Shown piece by piece: positions 8,955 through 17,196 of a stretch of DNA of 64,000 nt. This stretch comes from Syntrophomonas sp. DTU019 (GTDB lineage: Bacteria > Bacillota > Syntrophomonadia > Syntrophomonadales > Syntrophomonadaceae): positions 1,054,001-1,118,000 of the forward strand of contig CAJYDM010000001.1 of the NCBI GenBank assembly GCA_913757435.1. The letters run 5' to 3'. The position numbers and the translations under genes are program-made. The notes under the pieces were generated by a model. It was not told the DNA's origin and searched no databases. It saw only the letters and a list, made by a program, of their open reading frames with translations. Every line of letters starts with the position of its first letter. The stretch's first letter is position 1.

Positions 8955-9005
8955 TGTACTGTGAGCCATAGAGGGAATTTCAGAATGCCGAGGTGAGAAT
9001 CAGGT

Positions 9006-11138
9006 TTGAAACTCAAAGACATTATGACTGTTTCCCCCATCATGGTCAGAGCGGATAATACCATAAATGAAGTAGTTAACATCTTTCTGGAGAACAAGAT
9101 CGACGGGGTGCCGGTAGTGGATGAGGACAACCGATTGGTCGGCTTGTTCACCAAAGGGCATGTCTACCGCGCTATAAGCCGGTCGTTAGACCTTGATTCC
9201 CCTGTCAGCACCTTAATGACTCGTGAGGTTTACACTGCGAGGCCTGATGATGATTTTGAGGATGTGGTAACTCCTGCATTACCGCGCCTTCCCATTGTTG
9301 ATGACGAAGGCAGGGTGGTGGGAATGCTTACCCGGGGTGATATCGCCAATGCCTTTTTCAATTCTTATCAGAACGTATCCAGCGAACTGGAAACCATAAT
9401 AGACTCAACCCACAATATGATCATATCGGTGGATGAAAATGGCGTAATCAAGGTATTTAACCGCTCTGCAGAGCGCCTTCTGGGTCTGGGACCGGAGGTC
9501 ATCGGCCAGAATATCCTCGACATCTTGCCGGCCAGCCGATTAATGGAGGTCATACTTACCGGCAGGGTAGAATCAATGCAAAAGGTAGTTATGCGGGGTA
9601 GAGAATTCGTCTCCAACCGCAGCCCCATCACCAAAGATGGCAGGATAATCGGTGCGGTGGCAGTCTTACAGGATTCTTCAGAGTTGGAGAAGATCTCCCA
9701 GGAACTCCACTATGTCAAAGAGCTTAATAAGGAACTGGATGCCATCATTGAATCTTCCTTTGACGGATTATATATCACCGACGGCCAGGGTATCACGCTG
9801 CGGCTCAACAAGGCTTTCGAGATGATAAGCGGAATCAACGGTCATGAATTTCTTGGTCATAATGTTGATGATATTGAGAGAGAGGGAGTAGTGTCAGAAT
9901 CGGTTACCAAATTGGTTCTGCAGCGCCGCGAACCGGTCACCATTATTCAGAATTATAAGACCGGCAAAATCACCCTGGCCACAGGCAACCCGGTTTTCGA
10001 TAAGAACGGTGAGATTTTCAGAGTGGTATGCAATGTTCGCGACATCACCGAACTCAATATGTTGAATGAAAAATTGGAACGGGCGCAAGGACTGACACAG
10101 CACTATGAGACCGAACTGCGCTCGCTGCGTATGAAGTACGCGTCCCCCGAACGTCTGGTGGCCAATTCGCCGGAGATGCGCAAGATGCTGGATATGGTAA
10201 TCCGCATCGCACAGGTGGAATCTACCATTTTAATCAGCGGGGAGACTGGAACCGGTAAAGAACTGATCGCACAGATTATCCATGAAAACAGCCCCTGCAG
10301 CAAGGGGCCTTTTATAAAGGTGAACTGCGGGGCTATACCTGAGAATCTGCTGGAATCAGAGTTATTCGGTTACGAGACTGGTGCTTTCACCGGGGCGCGT
10401 AAAGAAGGTAAACCGGGATTCTTCCAGCTGGCTTCCGGAGGCACCCTTTTCCTGGATGAGATCGGGGAACTTCCCCTGGGGCTGCAGGTCAAGCTTTTGC
10501 GCGTCCTGCAGAGCAAGGAAATAACCCGGGTGGGAGGCACTTCGCCTATAGCGGTGGATGTTCGCATTGTAGCCGCTACCAACCGTGATCTTTTGGAAAT
10601 GGTGCAGAATAAGCAGTTCCGAGGAGATCTCTATTACCGTCTCAATGTCTTGCCCATTCACGTGCCGCCATTAAGGGAACGCAAGGACGATATACCTAAT
10701 TTGGTAGTGCATTTTGTGCGGCTCTTCAATCAGAAATACCAGCTGACCAAACGTATCGCGCCTGAGGTAGTGGAGCTTTTTATGGAATATGACTGGCCGG
10801 GCAATGTCAGAGAGCTGGAAAACCTGATCGAGCGCCTAATCGTCATAACCCCCGGTGATGTGGTCAACTGGCAGGACCTGCCTATGCATATTACCAACGA
10901 ATCGGGGGACATCGTCTCCGACCACGCTTCACAGGTTACTGTGTCGGGCATAGTTCCGCTCAAAGATGCCGTGGAAAGCGTAGAGAAACAGATCCTTCAG
11001 CAGGCCTATGCCAAATATCGCACCACGCGGCAGATGGCAGCTGAACTCAAGGTGGATGCCTCTACTATCGTTCGCAAGGCTGCAAAATATGGAATTACGC
11101 CTGCACAAGTGATCTCTCAGCGCCTGTTGCAATCCTGA
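9006..11138 (+). CDS. Sigma-54-dependent activator, CBS-CBS-PAS-PAS-AAA+-HTH (copy 2)
   Basis: 710-residue paralogue of the upstream regulator, collinear over its whole length: two CBS domains, two PAS domains, AAA+ module with GETGTGKE, GAFTGA, Walker B TLFLDEIGE and the LNVLPIHVPPLRERKDDI signature, then a helix-turn-helix (KVDASTIVRKAAKYGI). The DNA-binding region is almost identical to copy 1, while the CBS and PAS domains have diverged more, suggesting one operator set and different input signals. The start is TTG 9006, with GAGGTGA 10 bases before it. The next operon downstream encodes beta-oxidation and has a strong sigma-54 promoter, so this is its likely regulator. Confidence 0.95.
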   Translation: MKLKDIMTVSPIMVRADNTINEVVNIFLENKIDGVPVVDEDNRLVGLFTKGHVYRAISRSLDLDSPVSTLMTREVYTARPDDDFEDVVTPALPRLPIVDDEGRVVGMLTRGDIANAFFNSYQNVSSELETIIDSTHNMIISVDENGVIKVFNRSAERLLGLGPEVIGQNILDILPASRLMEVILTGRVESMQKVVMRGREFVSNRSPITKDGRIIGAVAVLQDSSELEKISQELHYVKELNKELDAIIESSFDGLYITDGQGITLRLNKAFEMISGINGHEFLGHNVDDIEREGVVSESVTKLVLQRREPVTIIQNYKTGKITLATGNPVFDKNGEIFRVVCNVRDITELNMLNEKLERAQGLTQHYETELRSLRMKYASPERLVANSPEMRKMLDMVIRIAQVESTILISGETGTGKELIAQIIHENSPCSKGPFIKVNCGAIPENLLESELFGYETGAFTGARKEGKPGFFQLASGGTLFLDEIGELPLGLQVKLLRVLQSKEITRVGGTSPIAVDVRIVAATNRDLLEMVQNKQFRGDLYYRLNVLPIHVPPLRERKDDIPNLVVHFVRLFNQKYQLTKRIAPEVVELFMEYDWPGNVRELENLIERLIVITPGDVVNWQDLPMHITNESGDIVSDHASQVTVSGIVPLKDAVESVEKQILQQAYAKYRTTRQMAAELKVDASTIVRKAAKYGITPAQVISQRLLQS

Positions 11139-11161
11139 AACACCTGTTGCGCATGCGCAAC
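11126..11161. promoter_or_regulatory. Candidate activator sites overlapping the end of copy 2
   Basis: A perfect 18-base palindrome, TGTTGCGCATGCGCAACA, contains the GTTGC-N6-GCAAC motif at 11146-11161. Twenty bases upstream, inside the last codons of the regulator gene, is a degenerate copy (GTTGC AATCCT GAAAC, 11126-11141). The spacing resembles the paired sites at 8669-8705. A further weak copy may lie at 11243-11258. These are 260-300 bases upstream of the sigma-54 promoter at 11423. Confidence 0.6.
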
Positions 11162-11299
11162 ACGGTCCTCGGTATATGAGCAGAAATGCAGTGAAATAGG
11201 CGCCGGGATGCGGACATGGCTTAAGCTCAAGACAGAAGTGACATAGCAATAATGCAACACTGCCAAGCTTATAAGCGATTTAAGCGTTTAGATAAAATC

Positions 11300-11329
11300 A
11301 GCCCCTGTTGCTTCAACGCAACAGGGGCT
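11300..11329. promoter_or_regulatory. Candidate activator site within a longer inverted repeat
   Basis: GTTGC TTCAAC GCAAC at 11307-11322 is embedded in a 12-bp-arm inverted repeat (AGCCCCTGTTGC and its complement). It sits about 100 bases upstream of the -24/-12 promoter at 11423, an ideal enhancer position for looping. The GC-rich arms could also form a terminator-like hairpin for the upstream gene. Confidence 0.65.
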
Positions 11330-11422
11330 TTGGACTTTCTGCATGTCAAAGCCATAAAAAAAATATTGGTAGGCCATGTAAGCCCGCATTGGCGGCATCG
11401 GATACACATCACGCCCAAGTTG

Positions 11423-11438
11423 TGGCATACAAGTTGCA
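11423..11438 (+). promoter_or_regulatory. Sigma-54 (-24/-12) promoter of the beta-oxidation operon
   Basis: TGGCATACAAGTTGCA matches the sigma-54 consensus TGGCAC-N5-TTGCA with GG and GC exactly 10 bases apart. It is on the coding strand of the thiolase-led operon, downstream of the GTTGC-N6-GCAAC sites and of two genes for sigma-54 activators. The start of transcription would be near 11450, leaving an untranslated leader of about 400 bases before TTG 11847. Confidence 0.85.
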
Positions 11439-11508
11439 TTGTCGGTAGTCAGGCAGGTAGTTTTACGACTCTCAGTTACCCAACTTTCCTCTTATGATTT
11501 TTGTACCG

Positions 11509-11572
11509 TATTGCCTGCTGGTGATCTTACACGAACGTACGAGAGTTCACCGCAGGCAATATCCCCCTTTTT
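11509..11572 (+). terminator. Terminator-like hairpin in the operon leader
   Basis: TATTGCCTGC (11509-11518) and GGTGA (11520-11524) pair with TCACC and GCAGGCAATA (11547-11561), and the hairpin is followed by CCCCCTTTTT. It lies 60-110 bases downstream of the predicted sigma-54 transcription start and upstream of the first gene. It could therefore be an attenuator for the beta-oxidation operon rather than a simple end of the regulator transcript. Confidence 0.55.
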
Positions 11573-11651
11573 AAGAAACTGACCTTAGATAGATAAAACG
11601 TCGCAGCCCAAATTAACGCCAGTATCGCAAGCCGTTTATATATTGGCCTGA

Positions 11652-11680
11652 CTGTCCCGGGGCCTTTAAGGCCCCGGCAG
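11652..11680 (+). other. Second strong hairpin in the operon leader
   Basis: CCGGGGCC TTTAA GGCCCCGG with an extra CTG/CAG pair outside a two-base bulge. There is no T-tract after it. It is about 165 bases before the thiolase start. With the upstream terminator-like hairpin it makes the 400-base leader unusually structured. The remaining leader holds no gene I can support, and a GGGGACGGTTTCT repeat unit near 11768. Confidence 0.5.
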
Positions 11681-11846
11681 TTAGGGGTCATAAAGCAAGC
11701 AGCAGTACGACCCTCTGCTAAGAGGCTGAACTAACCATGGGAGAGGAGGGATGCAACCTCAAGCGGTGGGGACGGTTTCTACAGTTAGTCACAGAAAGCC
11801 AGTTCTGGCGAGATAAGATCATTAAGGAGTAAAGGAGGCCATCACT

Positions 11847-13202
11847 TTGTCAGATTTTGTACAGAAATTAGAAATGAAAAGAGCCGATTATCCCAAAACC
11901 GTGCCAGTAACCGGTTTCGGGGAGAGGAAACCGGATTTTTCCGGAATGGGTAAAAAGATCAAAAATCCCTATGCAAAGTTTACGGAGGTCGTTTGTGTGG
12001 CTGCCGCACGTACGCCTTACGGGGTGTTTGCCGGGAAGTTGAAAGAGTATGATGCTCCACAGTTAGGTGCACTGGCCATTAAGGAAGTCATGCGCCGTGT
12101 GGAAGGCAAGGTTAAAGGCGAAGATATTGACTATGTCTTTATGGGTGAGGTCGTACCCGCTGGGGTGGGGCAGGTTCCCAGCCGCCAGGCTACCATATTG
12201 GCAGGGCTTCCCGTATCTGTTCCGTCTATTACGGTTAACAAAGTCTGCTCGTCAGGTATTAAAACCATAGATTTGGGCGTTCAGTTCATAAAACTAGGCC
12301 GGGGCGACATAGTCATCGCCGGTGGTATGGAAAGTATGAGCAACTGTCCCTATTCTCTGCCTGACCATAGATTTGGGAACCGCATGGGGCTTCCCAATGG
12401 CAGGCTGGTCGACCTGATGGTTTATGACGGTCTGTGGGATGCCTTCTACAATCGCCACATGGCCATCCATGGCTCAGAAGTATCAGATGAATTCGGGATT
12501 CCTAGAGAAATGATGGACTGGTGGGCATATCTTTCCCAGAGCCGCGCGGTGGATGCTATGGCCTCTGGACGCCTGGATGATGAAATCTTTCCGGTGGAGA
12601 TCAAGAGAGGCAAAGAAGTCATGAGCAAAGACGAAGGCCCCCGTCCCGGCACTACCATTGAGGGGCTTGCCAAGCTGCCGCCGGTATTCAATCATAAGAG
12701 CACTGTGACCGGAGGACCGGGCAGTGTCACCGCCGGCAATGCTCCTGGCGTCAATGACGGTGGTGCTGCGGTTATGCTGATGAGCCGAGAAAAAGCTGAT
12801 GAACTGGGCTTAAAGCCGCTATTCACTATTGTGGACTATGCTGAAGTGTCACAGCAGACTAAGGATATTGCCACTGTGCCCGGCCTTTCCATCAAGAAGG
12901 TTTTAGAGCAGAACGACCTGACTCCGGCTGACATAAAGCTGGTAGAAGCCAACGAGGCCTTCGCGGCAGTAGTTCTGGTTAGCTGCATGGGTATTCTGGG
13001 AATGAGCAAGGAAGATATGGAAGCCAAGGTCAATGTCAACGGCTCCGCGATCGCTTATGGACATCCCATCGGATCTTCCGGGGCTCGTATCCTGATGACC
13101 CTGGGTTATGAGCTGAAACGCCGTGGAGGCGGATATGGGGTGTGCGGCATTTGCTCCGGCCATGCCCAGGGCGATGCCATGTTGATCAAGGTAGAGCCAT
13201 AG
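11847..13202 (+). CDS. Acetyl-CoA acetyltransferase with N-terminal extension
   Basis: Thiolase of 451 residues for the thiolytic step of beta-oxidation. Active-site residues are Cys134 in NKVCSSG, His406 in [10 protein letters not shown] and Cys436 in GICSGHAQGD. The family core begins near residue 46 (FTEVVCVAAARTPYG), so about 45 extra residues precede it; this polar, lysine-rich extension (KRADYPKTVPVTGFGERKP) has no obvious signal character. The start is TTG 11847 with AAAGGAGG 8 bases upstream, so the extension is translated unless an internal start is used. First gene of the sigma-54 operon. The C-terminal motif (SGHAQGD instead of GGGMG) sets it apart from the thiolase at 648-1832. 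Confidence 0.94.
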   Translation: MSDFVQKLEMKRADYPKTVPVTGFGERKPDFSGMGKKIKNPYAKFTEVVCVAAARTPYGVFAGKLKEYDAPQLGALAIKEVMRRVEGKVKGEDIDYVFMGEVVPAGVGQVPSRQATILAGLPVSVPSITVNKVCSSGIKTIDLGVQFIKLGRGDIVIAGGMESMSNCPYSLPDHRFGNRMGLPNGRLVDLMVYDGLWDAFYNRHMAIHGSEVSDEFGIPREMMDWWAYLSQSRAVDAMASGRLDDEIFPVEIKRGKEVMSKDEGPRPGTTIEGLAKLPPVFNHKSTVTGGPGSVTAGNAPGVNDGGAAVMLMSREKADELGLKPLFTIVDYAEVSQQTKDIATVPGLSIKKVLEQNDLTPADIKLVEANEAFAAVVLVSCMGILGMSKEDMEAKVNVNGSAIAYGHPIGSSGARILMTLGYELKRRGGGYGVCGICSGHAQGDAMLIKVEP

Positions 13203-13248
13203 GTCTTATTTAAGGCAATAAATATAGAAATATAGGGAGGCGAATTTT

Positions 13249-14103
13249 GTGGAGATCAAAAAGGTTATGGTTATAGGCGCTGGCCAGATGGGGAATGGCA
13301 TCGCACAGGTTTCGGCTCAGACCGGCTGGGAAACCGTTCTTTATGATATCAACATGGATCTGGTTGACAAAGGTATGGCCAATATCACCAAAAACCTTCA
13401 GCGCGATGTATCCAAAGGCAAGAGGACCGAGGACGAGATGGCTGCCATATTAGGCAAGCTCAAACCCTCCGTCAGCCTGGATGATGCCGCCGATGCCGAC
13501 CTGATCATCGAGGCCATCGTTGAGAACTTTGACATCAAGAAAAAGGTATTCGAGCAGCTTGATGCCATCGCTCCGGCACATGCCATTTTAGCCACCAATA
13601 CTTCCTCACTGCCCATCACTCAGATCGCTGCCACCACCAAGAGGCCTGCTCAGGTGATCGGTATGCATTTCATGAACCCGGTTCCGGTCATGAAGCTGGT
13701 CGAGGTCATCAGAGGCCTGGCCACCAGTGATGAAGTATATCAGATCATTGAAGAAGCATCCATCAAAATGGGCAAAGTCCCGGTATGGTGCAAAGACGTA
13801 CCTGGATTCGTATCCAACCGCGTATTGCAGGTAATGATCAATGAAGCCCTGTGGGAACTGTATGAGGGCGTAGCCCCGGCTGAAAATATCGACAACATCA
13901 TGAAGCTGGGCATGAACCATCCCATGGGACCGTGCGCCCTGGCTGACCTGATCGGTCTCGATACCATACTCTCCATTCTGAATGTTATGTACACCGGCTA
14001 TGGCGACCCCAAATACCGGCCCTCTCCCTTGCTTAAGCAATATGTTCAGGCAGGTTGGCTGGGACGCAAGACTGGCAAGGGCATTTTCGACTACAGCAAA
14101 TAA
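13249..14103 (+). CDS. 3-hydroxybutyryl-CoA dehydrogenase
   Basis: NAD(H)-dependent oxidation of 3-hydroxyacyl-CoA to 3-ketoacyl-CoA. The 284-residue protein starts with a Rossmann fold (GAGQMGNGIAQ) and carries the catalytic Ser in NTSSLPIT, the His in GMHFMNPVP and the Asn-Arg in FVSNR. The C-terminal helical domain (NHPMGPCALADLIGLD, GRKTGKGIFDY) is complete. GTG 13249 is preceded by AGGGAGG. It stands 46 bases after the thiolase and 40 before a crotonase, so it is translated from the same transcript. A paralogue, the 279-residue enzyme at 25218-26057, lies outside any beta-oxidation operon. Confidence 0.95.
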   Translation: MEIKKVMVIGAGQMGNGIAQVSAQTGWETVLYDINMDLVDKGMANITKNLQRDVSKGKRTEDEMAAILGKLKPSVSLDDAADADLIIEAIVENFDIKKKVFEQLDAIAPAHAILATNTSSLPITQIAATTKRPAQVIGMHFMNPVPVMKLVEVIRGLATSDEVYQIIEEASIKMGKVPVWCKDVPGFVSNRVLQVMINEALWELYEGVAPAENIDNIMKLGMNHPMGPCALADLIGLDTILSILNVMYTGYGDPKYRPSPLLKQYVQAGWLGRKTGKGIFDYSK

Positions 14104-14143
14104 GCTGTGACAGTCCTATTCTTACAGGAGGGGGGTTAAACCG

Positions 14144-14926
14144 GTGGAGTTTGCCAATGTGATTCTTGAAAAACAGGATAGGATCGGGCTCTTGACCATA
14201 AACCGGCCCAAAGCCTTGAACGCTTTGAACAAGGATACCTTGTTGGACATCAAGGCAGCGGTGGAATTGGTTAAAGAAGACCCCGAGATCGACGTCTTGG
14301 TGATAACCGGATCTGGCGACAAATCCTTTGTAGCTGGGGCAGATATCACCTATATGCTGGAGATGACTGCTCTAGAAGGACGTGAGTTCGGTATCTTGGG
14401 CAGCAGCGTCTTCCGCCTCATTGAGACCATGGATAAACCGGTAATAGCCGCTATCAATGGCTTCTGCCTGGGCGGTGGATGCGAACTGGCCATGTCCTGC
14501 GACTTCCGGGTCAGTTCTGATAAAGGCAAGTTTGGCCAACCGGAAGTCGGTTTGGGGGTAACCCCCGGGTTCGGCGGCACACAGCGTTTGCCACGCATCG
14601 TCGGAACTGGTATGGCAGCGGAATTGCTGTATACCGGAGACGTGATCGATGCGGCCGAAGCCCTTCGCATTGGCCTGGTCAATCATGTGGTTCCGGCCGG
14701 CGAACTGATGGACTTTGTTATGAGCCTGGCTAAGAAGATCGCCAGCCGTGGTCAGATTTCAGTGCGTCTGTGCAAAAAGGCTATGTATGAAGGCGTACAA
14801 GTCGATATTGATCGCGGGCTCACCATAGAGGCGGATATCTTTGGCATATGCTTTGCCACTGAAGAACAAAAAGAAGGCATGAAGGCTTTCGTGGAAAAAC
14901 GCAAAGCCAACTTTACGGGGAAATAA
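14144..14926 (+). CDS. Enoyl-CoA hydratase (crotonase)
   Basis: 260-residue hydratase converting crotonyl-CoA-type substrates to 3-hydroxyacyl-CoA. Catalytic Glu114 (GGGCELAM) and Glu134 (GQPEVGLG) are at exactly the same positions as in the crotonase at 1890-2672, and the two proteins align without obvious gaps. GTG 14144 follows an AGGAGGGGGG ribosome binding site. Third gene of the operon; an acyl-CoA dehydrogenase starts 22 bases downstream. Confidence 0.95.
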   Translation: MEFANVILEKQDRIGLLTINRPKALNALNKDTLLDIKAAVELVKEDPEIDVLVITGSGDKSFVAGADITYMLEMTALEGREFGILGSSVFRLIETMDKPVIAAINGFCLGGGCELAMSCDFRVSSDKGKFGQPEVGLGVTPGFGGTQRLPRIVGTGMAAELLYTGDVIDAAEALRIGLVNHVVPAGELMDFVMSLAKKIASRGQISVRLCKKAMYEGVQVDIDRGLTIEADIFGICFATEEQKEGMKAFVEKRKANFTGK

Positions 14927-14948
14927 ACGAGGAGGAGATGAACAATAC

Positions 14949-16097
14949 ATGCATTTTGCACTGAGCGATGAATCATTAATGATGCGAGATATGTTTCGTA
15001 AGTTCGCCAAAAACGAGGTTGAACCCCTGGCGGCGGAAATAGACAAGACACACGAATTTCCAATGGTGACCTTTAAGAAAATGGCTGATCTGGGTCTTTG
15101 CGGCCTGCCCATCCCTGAAGAATGGGGCGGTGCCGGAGCAACCTATTTGGATTACGCCATTTTTGTAGAGGAATTGGCTAAAGTATGCGCTTCGACCGCG
15201 GTTATTATGAGTGTGCATACCGGATTGGGTTGTATGAGCACCTGGTTGTATGGCACTGAAAAACTGAAACAGAAATACCTGCGGGCATTAGCTACCGGCG
15301 AAATTGTGGGGGCTTATGCCTTAACAGAGCCTAATGCTGGTTCTGACGCGGCTTCCATCCGCTGCAAAGCCGAAGACAAAGGAGATCATTTCCTGGTCAA
15401 TGGCAGCAAGATATTTATCACCAACGGCGGGGTGGCCACCACTTATTGCACTTTCGTGAAATCCGATCCCACCCAGGGCCCGGGTCGGGGCATCACCTGC
15501 CTGGTCATTGAAAAGGACACCCCTGGTTTTACTATGAGCAAACCGGTGGCCAAGATGGGTATGAACGGTTCGCCCACAGTTGAACTGTATTTCGAAGATG
15601 TCAAAGTCCCCAAAGAGAACATGCTGGGGATACAGGGTAAGGGCTTTGAAGTAGCCATGGGACTCTTGAATGGCGGACGCGTTACCATAGCCGCCCAGGG
15701 GCTAGGCATAGGAGAAGGTGCCCTGGAATATACCATAAACTATATCAAGGAAAGACAGCAATTCGGAAAACCGCTGGCTGCCAATCAAGGTGTGCAGTTT
15801 ATGGTGGCCGACATGGCTACGGCTTTGGATGCTGCTCAGCTTCTGGTCTACCGGGCTGCATGGTTGAAAGATAATGGTCTCCCCCATGGAACAGAGGCTT
15901 CTATGGCTAAAAAATTCGCCACCGATACCAGTATGGAAGTCTGCACCAACTGTGTGCAGCTTATGGGCGGCTACGGCTACTGCAGTGAATTCCCCATCGA
16001 GCGTATGATGAGAGACGTCAAGATCACCCAGATCTATGAAGGCTCCAACCAGATCCAGCGCATGATCATCGGCCGCGGAGTGATTGGCAAATGGTAG
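14949..16097 (+). CDS. Acyl-CoA dehydrogenase (butyryl-CoA dehydrogenase-like)
   Basis: FAD-dependent dehydrogenase that oxidises a short-chain acyl-CoA; in syntrophs this is the energetically hardest step because electrons must reach hydrogen or formate. The 382-residue size and the motifs YALTEPNAGSDA, NGSKIFITNGG and QLMGGYGYCSEFP are typical. The catalytic base is Glu364 in QIYEGSNQIQR. ATG 14949 follows GAGGAGATG. No electron-transfer flavoprotein gene is next to it, unlike the bcd-etfBA arrangement of clostridia, so the electron acceptor must be encoded elsewhere. A strong hairpin follows before the CoA-transferase genes. Confidence 0.95.
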   Translation: MHFALSDESLMMRDMFRKFAKNEVEPLAAEIDKTHEFPMVTFKKMADLGLCGLPIPEEWGGAGATYLDYAIFVEELAKVCASTAVIMSVHTGLGCMSTWLYGTEKLKQKYLRALATGEIVGAYALTEPNAGSDAASIRCKAEDKGDHFLVNGSKIFITNGGVATTYCTFVKSDPTQGPGRGITCLVIEKDTPGFTMSKPVAKMGMNGSPTVELYFEDVKVPKENMLGIQGKGFEVAMGLLNGGRVTIAAQGLGIGEGALEYTINYIKERQQFGKPLAANQGVQFMVADMATALDAAQLLVYRAAWLKDNGLPHGTEASMAKKFATDTSMEVCTNCVQLMGGYGYCSEFPIERMMRDVKITQIYEGSNQIQRMIIGRGVIGKW

Positions 16098-16106
16098 AAT
16101 GAAGAT

Positions 16107-16130
16107 TTCCCGCCCCTAAAGGGGCGGGAA
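16107..16130 (+). other. Intra-operon hairpin
   Basis: TTCCCGCCCC TAAA GGGGCGGGAA, a 10-bp perfect stem with a 4-base loop between the acyl-CoA dehydrogenase and the CoA-transferase genes. No T-tract follows. It could stabilise the upstream mRNA or reduce read-through into the transferase pair. Confidence 0.6.
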
Positions 16131-16218
16131 AACCCCATACAGGCTGCCAACGGCGTGTTGATACGACGGTTTTGCGAGCAGAAGAGGAGAGATTTGACGA
16201 CAAGGAGGAGGTAAATTA

Positions 16219-17196
16219 ATGGGTAAACCACAAAGACTCACACTCAAAGAAGCGGTCGGCCTCATTAACGATGGAGATTTTTTAACCTTTAGTGGTTTCA
16301 CTATCTGGCGGCGGCCGGTGGCTTTCTGCTATGAAATGGTGCGCCAAGGTAAAAAGGATCTGCATCTGTTCGAGGTTAACGGCGGCACCCACACCGAGAT
16401 CCTGGCTGGAGCCGGGTGCGTCAAACTCTGGGAATCCTGCTGGGTGGGCCATGAATTGTATGGCAAGCTCGGTGAAGCAGTTGCCCGGGGTCAAGTTGAA
16501 GGTACTATTATAGTTGAGGATTACAGCCATGCCCAATGCGTGGCACGTATTCTTGCCGGGGCATATGGGCTGCCCTTTATGCCCACCGCTCTTTCCATGG
16601 GCACTGACATTTTAAACCCCAAATTTGATAACTTTAAGAAGGCCGGTTTACGCGACGGCTCCGATCCCAAAATCCCGCTGAAGAAATACGATATCATCCA
16701 TGATAGCCTTTATGATAAAGGTGAAATCCTCTTGATGCCTGCTGTCAATGCCGATTGGGCTATTATTTATGCCTCTCAGGTCGGTGATGAAGGCACCGTA
16801 AGGATGTTTGCACATAGCTATGTTGACGCGGAAACCATCAAAGCGGCTGACAAGGTTATTGTCATCGCCGAGGAAATGGTCCCCGATTCCTACCTCCGCC
16901 AGGAGCCTGATAGGAATATAGCCGCAGGGCATGCCATCGACTATGTTGTTGTACAACCGTGGGCGGCTCACCCGACCGGATCACAGTACTTCTATGATGT
17001 TGATGCTGATTTTATCAGGAACTTCTATCAAGCCTCCAAGAGTAAAGAATCTTATGACAAGTGGGCTCAAGAATGGATCTTCGGGGTGGCTGATCATGAG
17101 GAATATGTTGAAAAATTGGGCGTCAACCGCTTGACGAAGCTGAAAGCCAACTCAGTCTTAGGCTACTCAACATCGGTGAAAAGGGGGACGAGATAG
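16219..17196 (+). CDS. CoA-transferase subunit A (glutaconate CoA-transferase family)
   Basis: 325-residue alpha subunit of a family I CoA-transferase, which moves CoA between an acyl-CoA and a free acid and so activates the fatty acid at no direct ATP cost. Recognisable pieces are the N-terminal LTLKEAVGLINDGDFLTFSGF, the ARGQVEGTIIVEDYSH segment and LPFMPT, all typical of GctA-like subunits. ATG 16219 has AGGAGGTAAATTA upstream. The stop codon abuts the start codon of the beta subunit, so translation is coupled. Placement at the end of the beta-oxidation operon suggests butyrate, or a similar short acid, as the acceptor or donor; the specificity is inferred. Confidence 0.88.
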   Translation: MGKPQRLTLKEAVGLINDGDFLTFSGFTIWRRPVAFCYEMVRQGKKDLHLFEVNGGTHTEILAGAGCVKLWESCWVGHELYGKLGEAVARGQVEGTIIVEDYSHAQCVARILAGAYGLPFMPTALSMGTDILNPKFDNFKKAGLRDGSDPKIPLKKYDIIHDSLYDKGEILLMPAVNADWAIIYASQVGDEGTVRMFAHSYVDAETIKAADKVIVIAEEMVPDSYLRQEPDRNIAAGHAIDYVVVQPWAAHPTGSQYFYDVDADFIRNFYQASKSKESYDKWAQEWIFGVADHEEYVEKLGVNRLTKLKANSVLGYSTSVKRGTR

